DNA of 11,158 nucleotides, taken from contig CALCEL010000108.1 of NCBI GenBank assembly GCA_937900485.1, positions 1-11,158 on the forward strand, given 5' to 3'. Position numbers and translations under genes: made by a program. Below, in pieces: positions 6,143-11,158 of this stretch. Within the stretch, counting starts at the first letter, position 1. Every line of letters starts with the position of its first letter. The DNA comes from an uncultured Prevotellaceae bacterium. GTDB lineage: Bacteria; Bacteroidota; Bacteroidia; Bacteroidales; Bacteroidaceae. The notes under the pieces are model-generated. The model searched no databases. It worked only from the letters and a program-made list of their open reading frames with translations, and was not told the DNA's origin.

Positions 6143-9100
6143 ATGAAAAAATCATTATTTCTTGTTGCATCAGCTGTAATGAGTTGTTCAGCATTTGCAC
6201 AGTGGACTGCTCCTGGTATGCCAAGTACCGTGGACATGGACGATAGTGGAAATGAGGTACAATTCCTTTATAACCCTGCAACATTGAGCTTCTTCGCAGG
6301 AGCAAATGATTGGAACACACGCGCATCAGCCGTTGAGTTCGGAGATTCAATCAAAATGTTCAAGATTGATAATGGCTCAGACCAGACCACTTGGAACATT
6401 GGATGTTATCCTTCAACAAAGACATCATGGTTGTACGTATCATGTAACAACTACGACGCTATGTGGGTGGACGCATCCAATAACGAGGAAAATGACAACT
6501 ACCCTGGTGTAAACAAGTGGGTTGTTACTAAACAGGCTAACGGAAGCTACAAGTTCCAAAACATTACTGAGCTTGCGACAGACCTCAACAGAGAAGGAAC
6601 ACTTGGCGTAGCTGAGTATTTCGAGGGTAAGACTGGCAATACTCGTCTTTACATATATGATGATAAGCACAAGTATGAGTATACAGCTGACGGAGAGACA
6701 ACAGAGCAAAACACATTCTCAGGCAATTTCTATGATGAGTGGTATTTCATCACACCTGAGACATACGCTACTCTTCAGCCACAGATCGCCGCTTACAAGG
6801 CATCACTCATTCTCAAGGACTCAATTGCAAGCGTGAAGGCTGGCGAGTTCAAGAATCTTGACTACTCTTCAGTAGAGGCTATCTACAACAACACATCGTC
6901 TACAGCAGAAGAGTTGACAACAGCTTTGAAGACCATCCAAGATATCATCACAAGCTATAAGGCATCTCTCGCTTCATTCGATAAGCCATTGTCCATCGAG
7001 ATTGGTGACGGTTCAACAATTGACCCATGGACTCGTGAATTCACAGGAACAGGTCAGGTTGGTACATGGCATACTAACACTTGGTCAACAGAGGCTAACA
7101 ACAATGGTGATGGTACAGACATGACCACTCCATTCTGTGAGGACTGGGTTGGCTCAGGTAGCATTTTGTCAGACCAGAAGATTTATCAGGTTCTCAGCAA
7201 TGCTGCACCTGGTTTGTACAAGCTGACAATTGATATTCGTCTTTACAACGAGGCTGGAGCTGACTCTATCGTCGGTGCTAAGATGTACTTCGGTGACAAT
7301 GAGATGGTACTCAACAAGGAGACAAGCATGTACATGTCTGGATCTAAGTCAGTACTCTGGTCATCAAACTACTTCAACATTATCGCCATCGTCAAAGAGG
7401 CCAGTGATATCGAGTTCGGTATCGATATCAAGAACGCTAACTTCAACTGGGTAGCATTCAAGAACACTGAGCTTACTTACTACGGTAATAGCGATGTAGA
7501 GGCCAACGCTCTTAAGCTTATCAAGTCTTCTTACTCATTCGATGAGGTAACAGAGAATGCAAACGCAGACCTCATCAAGGCATACAACGATGCTGTTGAG
7601 GCATTCAACAAAGCTACAGAGGTTGAGGACATCAAGGCTGCCGCTAAAGAGGCAACTGAAGCTAAGAAGGCTGTCGAGGACAACGCCGCAGTATATGAGA
7701 CACTCCTCAACAAGTACAACAACGAATGGGATCCAAACCACAACGTTGACACATACAACGGTGACCTTTGGACTGAGTGGGTTGAGTTCATCGACCAGGA
7801 TGACGCTGAGGAGTTAGAGCTCTCTGAGGCTTATCCACAGTACACTCCAAAGCAAGTGTTGAATGAGTTCCCATACAACACAGAGGAAGTAAACAAGTAT
7901 ATTAACACTGTTGACTCACTCTATTCAGTTGCCGTAGCTGGTAGCATCGTTGAGGGAGCAGACTGTACAGGTATGCTTGTTAACGCAAACTTCGGTAGCG
8001 GAACAACAACTCACACAACAAACGGATGGACGGGTACAGCTGTACTCGGAGGTCTTGACTCATATATGTGTGCTGAGAGATACAGTACTACAGTTGACTT
8101 CTATCAGACAGTGAAGAATGCTCCTGCAGGTATCTACAGTATCAAGACTCACGCTTTCGTACGTCCTAGCGGTAACGGTGACTACAATGGCAGCGAGGAA
8201 ATCAAGTGCTGGTTGTACATGAACAACTTCCGTACTACAGTTCAGAACATTCTTGCTGACGTCATTTCAAAAGACGACGCTATTGACCAGGAAAACTGCT
8301 ACCTCACAACAACAACTAACAGTTTCTACCCATCAAGTACTTGGACAACAGGATATGACTATAACTACAATGGTTCACTTCCTAACGGACAGACTATTGA
8401 CGGTTATGTTCCAAACTGTATGGTTGGTGCGTCTGTAGCATTCAGCGCAGGACGATATGAGGTTAAGACTTACGGTCTTGTTGGTGACGGTGAGGACATG
8501 AAGATTGGTATCACATCAGACGGTAACACTGTTCACTGGTTCCTCTTCTCAGGATTCCAGCTCACTTACGAGGGTAAGAACCCAGAGGCTATCGCTACAG
8601 TGCTCACTAAGTATGTGGCAGAGCTTGATGACTACATCGCTAACACAGAGAACCAGGCTTACCTTTCTCAGTCAGTTCTTGAGAACGCTAACCTCTTATG
8701 TGAGAACGCCGGCAAGCTTACTGCTGATGACAGCGCTGAAGATCTCTGGGAGGCATTGCAGAATGTTAACAAGACACTCACAGAGGCAAAGGCTAACTAT
8801 GAGGCTAACATCGCTTACGTAAATGCTGTTGATGAACTCAACAATGTTGTAGGTGAATACTACGACAACGCAAGACCAGAGTCACAGCAGGAGTATCTCG
8901 AGAAGTCTAACACATACACTCAGGATGCTTATCTCGCAATGACAACAGAAGAAGTACTTGCAGCTACTGAGGATATTAACGCACTCATCAAGAGTCTTAA
9001 GATTCCTAATCCAGAGAATGCTTCTGACGACAACCCAATAAACTTCACAAGCTACATCGCTAACGCTGACCTCGAGACAGGTACAACATGTGAGGGTTGG

Positions 9101-9727
9101 ACTTACACTAAGGATTGTCAGAATGGTCCTTACCTCGCGAGTGGTATCGACGGTCAGTCAATAGAGTTCTGGAACCCAACAGCTGTTGGTCTTAAGTTCA
9201 ATATCTACCAGGTATTGGAGGCTCTTCCAGCTGGTAAGTACACAATCTCCGCACAAGCAGCTAACTCACTCAACGGACAAACTGCAGCTACTACAGTTGA
9301 CGAAGATGGAAACGAGGTAGAGAACACAGGTCGTGTTTATTTCTACGTATTAGCTGGAGATAATGTTTACAGTGAGGAAATCAAAGTCCAGGAGGACGGC
9401 GCAACAGTTGCTCAGGACTACAGTATCGTCTTCACAGTGCCTAACGACGCAACAGACGTTACTATCGGTATGACAACAGTAGGTGACTGCTCAGCACGCT
9501 GGTTCGCTGCCGACAACTTCGTGCTTAACTATTATGGTAACAACAGCTCACTCGCAGACTCAAGAGATGTTACTAACGGTGCTGTAAGCATTGATGAGAT
9601 TGAGAACGATGTAGAGAACATCAACTCAATATTCACAGTATCTGGTCTCAAGACTGACAAGTTCCAGAATGGTATCAACATCGTTAAGATGACAGACGGT
9701 ACTATTAAGAAGGTATTTGTAAAGTAA
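6143..9727 (+). CDS. Large secreted modular protein with carbohydrate-binding-like beta-sandwich modules
   Basis: 1194 residues, function not recognised. A signal peptide (1-19, ending AFA) is followed by QWTAP. The N-terminal domain (about 20-205) contains QFLYNPATLSFFAGANDWNTR, matched closely in the next gene. A helical spacer (207-280) follows. Module A (283-449) has IYQVLSNAAPGLYKLTIDI and ends VAFKNTELTYYGN. A Glu/Lys/Ala-rich helical segment (451-525) and an unrecognised stretch (526-605) come next. Module B (607-812) has FYQTVKNAPAGIYSIKTHAF and ends FSGFQLTYEGK. A long helical spacer (813-955) precedes module C (963-1134), which has IEFWNP, IYQVLEALPAGKYTISAQA and ends ADNFVLNYYGN. 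Modules A-C look like galactose-binding-type beta-sandwiches, as in many Bacteroidetes surface proteins; this is inferred from the pattern. The tail (1160-1194, IFTVSGLKTDKFQNGINIV then a KKVFVK end) resembles a type IX secretion sorting domain. There is no catalytic motif I recognise. A surface binding protein or adhesin is the best guess. Confidence 0.88.
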   Translation: MKKSLFLVASAVMSCSAFAQWTAPGMPSTVDMDDSGNEVQFLYNPATLSFFAGANDWNTRASAVEFGDSIKMFKIDNGSDQTTWNIGCYPSTKTSWLYVSCNNYDAMWVDASNNEENDNYPGVNKWVVTKQANGSYKFQNITELATDLNREGTLGVAEYFEGKTGNTRLYIYDDKHKYEYTADGETTEQNTFSGNFYDEWYFITPETYATLQPQIAAYKASLILKDSIASVKAGEFKNLDYSSVEAIYNNTSSTAEELTTALKTIQDIITSYKASLASFDKPLSIEIGDGSTIDPWTREFTGTGQVGTWHTNTWSTEANNNGDGTDMTTPFCEDWVGSGSILSDQKIYQVLSNAAPGLYKLTIDIRLYNEAGADSIVGAKMYFGDNEMVLNKETSMYMSGSKSVLWSSNYFNIIAIVKEASDIEFGIDIKNANFNWVAFKNTELTYYGNSDVEANALKLIKSSYSFDEVTENANADLIKAYNDAVEAFNKATEVEDIKAAAKEATEAKKAVEDNAAVYETLLNKYNNEWDPNHNVDTYNGDLWTEWVEFIDQDDAEELELSEAYPQYTPKQVLNEFPYNTEEVNKYINTVDSLYSVAVAGSIVEGADCTGMLVNANFGSGTTTHTTNGWTGTAVLGGLDSYMCAERYSTTVDFYQTVKNAPAGIYSIKTHAFVRPSGNGDYNGSEEIKCWLYMNNFRTTVQNILADVISKDDAIDQENCYLTTTTNSFYPSSTWTTGYDYNYNGSLPNGQTIDGYVPNCMVGASVAFSAGRYEVKTYGLVGDGEDMKIGITSDGNTVHWFLFSGFQLTYEGKNPEAIATVLTKYVAELDDYIANTENQAYLSQSVLENANLLCENAGKLTADDSAEDLWEALQNVNKTLTEAKANYEANIAYVNAVDELNNVVGEYYDNARPESQQEYLEKSNTYTQDAYLAMTTEEVLAATEDINALIKSLKIPNPENASDDNPINFTSYIANADLETGTTCEGWTYTKDCQNGPYLASGIDGQSIEFWNPTAVGLKFNIYQVLEALPAGKYTISAQAANSLNGQTAATTVDEDGNEVENTGRVYFYVLAGDNVYSEEIKVQEDGATVAQDYSIVFTVPNDATDVTIGMTTVGDCSARWFAADNFVLNYYGNNSSLADSRDVTNGAVSIDEIENDVENINSIFTVSGLKTDKFQNGINIVKMTDGTIKKVFVK

Positions 9728-9768
9728 TAGAGGTAATTACTCGGTAAAAATAAAATTTACCTGTTTGA

Positions 9769-9810
9769 AAAAAAGAGTGAAACTTAATGATAGTTTCACT
9801 CTTTTTTATT
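9769..9810 (+). terminator. Strong intrinsic terminator after the first large secreted protein gene
   Basis: A perfect 16-bp stem pairs 9769-9784 (AAAAAAGAGTGAAACT) with 9792-9807 (AGTTTCACTCTTTTTT) around a 7-nt loop. The T6 run is part of the right arm, and matching A residues on the left make it look bidirectional. It lies 41 bp after the stop codon and separates the two paralogous genes. Between stop and hairpin, AGGTAA (9731-9736) and GGTAAA (9743-9748) can each pair with the single TTTACCT (9756-9762), giving two mutually exclusive weak stems. Confidence 0.88.
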
Positions 9811-9900
9811 TTCTTTGCAATAATTAAGGTAAAAAATTATAACTAACTAAGGGCGAAGTGTATCCTTATACTAAGTCCAACTTATTAAACATCACTTACT

Positions 9901-11158
9901 ATGAATAGAAATTTACTTCTTTTCGCAGCATCGATGTTAATGAGTGCACCAACGTTCGCACAGTGGACAGCTCCAACACCTAAGTACGGAGATGTTGTGC
10001 TGAACGATACGTGTTATCTCTATAACGTTGATGCCAATGCGTTTTTCCTTGGTGCTAACTCATGGAACACACGAGCAAGTGTAAGTACAAATAAGGGTTA
10101 CAAGTGTGTAATCGAGCATGCTGAAGGTATGTCCGACGAGATTGTTACAATCAAAGACTCAGTCGAGACAAAAGGCGCCATGTTCTATGTCTTCGCATCA
10201 TCACAGAGTGATCTTTGGGTAGACTACAACAACAACGGTTCCATCAACTGGCAATTCGACAAGCAGTCAGATGGCACCTATCTCATCTACAACGTCGGTT
10301 TGGCTGAGCACGAAACTTATCCACTCGGTATCGACCTTTCACAGAGCAACAAGACAGAGCTTTACCTCAACAACCCAGAGTCAGAGAGCACTACTGTACA
10401 GAACAGATGGGGTATCGTTATGCCAGCTGACTATGACGAGTACTTCGTGGCATATACTCTCTATGAGAACGCAATGACACTTGGCAGCAAGATTGAGGAG
10501 GCAGAGAATTACAGTATCGACGTTACAGACGCTAAGGCCGTATACGACAACACAGCATCTACTAACGACCAGATAATAGCTGCCATCGACGCTGTCAACA
10601 CACTCATCAATAAATATAAAGAGAACCTCGCATCACCAGAGAATCCTCAGAACATCACTGAGAACTACATCCCAGACGCAGACTTCGAGCTTAATCAGGG
10701 TGCTGGTGTATGGCAGAGAACACACTCAGCTCAGAACTACCAGACAGGTGGTACTCCTGGTAAGATGGCCGACGACACATACTTCCTTGAAGCATGGCAT
10801 CCAAGCACATTCACAGGAAAGACTTACGTATCAATCGCTGACATTCCAAACGGAGTATATCAGTTCACACTCTCAGCAGCCACAAATGGTGGTGACGGAT
10901 GCTACGTATACGCTAACAATGACAGCGTAGAGGTAACAACAGGTAGCACAATGACTCCGTATACAGTTTACACACTCGTGACTGACAACAACCTTGAGGT
11001 TGGTCTCAACTTGCCTAAGTCACAGCAGAACTGGATAGGTATCGACGACGCTAAGCTTATTTACTACGGTAACACTAATGAGTCATACGCTTACTGGTTG
11101 AAGTCAGCTATCGAAAACGCACCTGAGTATGATGACTACTCACTCGTACAGAAAGCTC
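9901..11158 (+). CDS. Second large secreted modular protein, paralogue of its upstream neighbour (partial, runs off right edge)
   Basis: 419 residues are visible; function not recognised. A signal peptide (1-20, LLLFAASMLMSAPTFA) is followed by QWTAP, exactly as in the gene upstream. The N-terminal domain (about 21-182) carries CYLYNVDANAFFLGANSWNTR (38-58), aligning with the neighbour's FLYNPATLSFFAGANDWNTR. The helical spacer AKAVYDNTASTNDQIIAAID to NTLINKYKENLAS (211-245) aligns over about 35 residues with the neighbour's 244-278. A beta-sandwich module (about 246-392) follows, with YIPDADFELNQGAGVW, FLEAWHPSTF, VSIADIPNGVYQFTLSAA and the closing WIGIDDAKLIYYGN, most like module C of the neighbour. 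The next residues (393-419) begin another helical spacer, so further modules probably lie beyond the edge. The start is the first ATG after an A/T-rich leader and gives an ideal signal peptide. It lies 173 bp from the upstream stop, beyond a strong terminator, so it probably has its own promoter, though I could not identify one. Confidence 0.88.
   Translation, partial: MNRNLLLFAASMLMSAPTFAQWTAPTPKYGDVVLNDTCYLYNVDANAFFLGANSWNTRASVSTNKGYKCVIEHAEGMSDEIVTIKDSVETKGAMFYVFASSQSDLWVDYNNNGSINWQFDKQSDGTYLIYNVGLAEHETYPLGIDLSQSNKTELYLNNPESESTTVQNRWGIVMPADYDEYFVAYTLYENAMTLGSKIEEAENYSIDVTDAKAVYDNTASTNDQIIAAIDAVNTLINKYKENLASPENPQNITENYIPDADFELNQGAGVWQRTHSAQNYQTGGTPGKMADDTYFLEAWHPSTFTGKTYVSIADIPNGVYQFTLSAATNGGDGCYVYANNDSVEVTTGSTMTPYTVYTLVTDNNLEVGLNLPKSQQNWIGIDDAKLIYYGNTNESYAYWLKSAIENAPEYDDYSLVQKA

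Noticed and set aside
7531..7791. Open frame of 86 codons on the minus strand inside the large secreted protein gene
   Set aside because: It is antisense to a well-supported coding sequence, has no family features, and arises from the biased codon use of the sense gene.
8505..8822. Open frame of 105 codons in another forward frame within the large secreted gene
   Set aside because: It overlaps module B and the helical spacer completely, is Ser/Thr/Arg-rich without domains, and has no start-site support.
9810..9817. TTTCTTTG upstream of the second large secreted gene considered as a -7 promoter box
   Set aside because: It differs from TAnnTTTG at the A, no TTTG lies 19-21 nt upstream, and it overlaps the terminator tail; too weak to annotate.
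6143..11158. Whether the modular proteins are SusD-, SusE/F- or glycoside-hydrolase-like members of a polysaccharide utilization locus
   Set aside because: There is no lipobox Cys after the signal peptides, no SusC/TonB-dependent receptor nearby and no catalytic motif, so the evidence does not support a locus call in this window.

Overview
The window looks like a chromosomal segment from a member of the Bacteroidales, most likely Prevotella or a close relative. The evidence is the Bacteroidetes-type topoisomerase IV B subunit, start codons without a Shine-Dalgarno sequence but with AT-rich leaders, a textbook Bacteroidetes promoter (TTTG, 20-nt spacer, TAnnTTTG) in front of the OmpA gene, signal peptides followed directly by Gln, and large modular secreted proteins of a kind common in Prevotella. 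The genus assignment is an inference from style and gene content, not from a marker gene.

Left part (1-4476, all on the minus strand, read right to left): a compact, apparently co-transcribed housekeeping block. The order is a two-domain GNAT-like protein, parE (topoisomerase IV subunit B), coaD (phosphopantetheine adenylyltransferase) and an S41 C-terminal processing peptidase that runs off the left edge. The gaps are 8 bp and 30 bp, and coaD overlaps the peptidase start by 4 bp (ATGA). The block is probably driven from a promoter at about 4497-4504.

Middle (4477-5733): a short divergent intergenic region carries back-to-back promoters. On the plus strand it leads to a single gene for an OmpA-type outer membrane protein (beta-barrel plus peptidoglycan-binding domain), closed by a clear intrinsic terminator.

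Right part (5734-11158, plus strand): a 409-bp AT-rich intergenic region with a candidate promoter and several inverted repeats, then two tandem paralogous genes for large secreted modular proteins. The first is complete (1194 residues). The second is cut by the right edge after 419 residues. Both begin with a signal peptide followed by QWTAP, a shared N-terminal domain, a helical spacer, and beta-sandwich, carbohydrate-binding-like modules that end in an L-x-Y-Y-G-N type strand. The first ends in a tail resembling the type IX secretion sorting signal. A strong hairpin terminator separates the two genes.

The left block is ordinary core metabolism and DNA topology. The right part is surface or secreted biology whose ligand cannot be read from sequence. 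I found no RNA genes, CRISPR arrays, insertion sequences, phage genes or defence genes. The tandem secreted family is the only part that could be poorly described biology.
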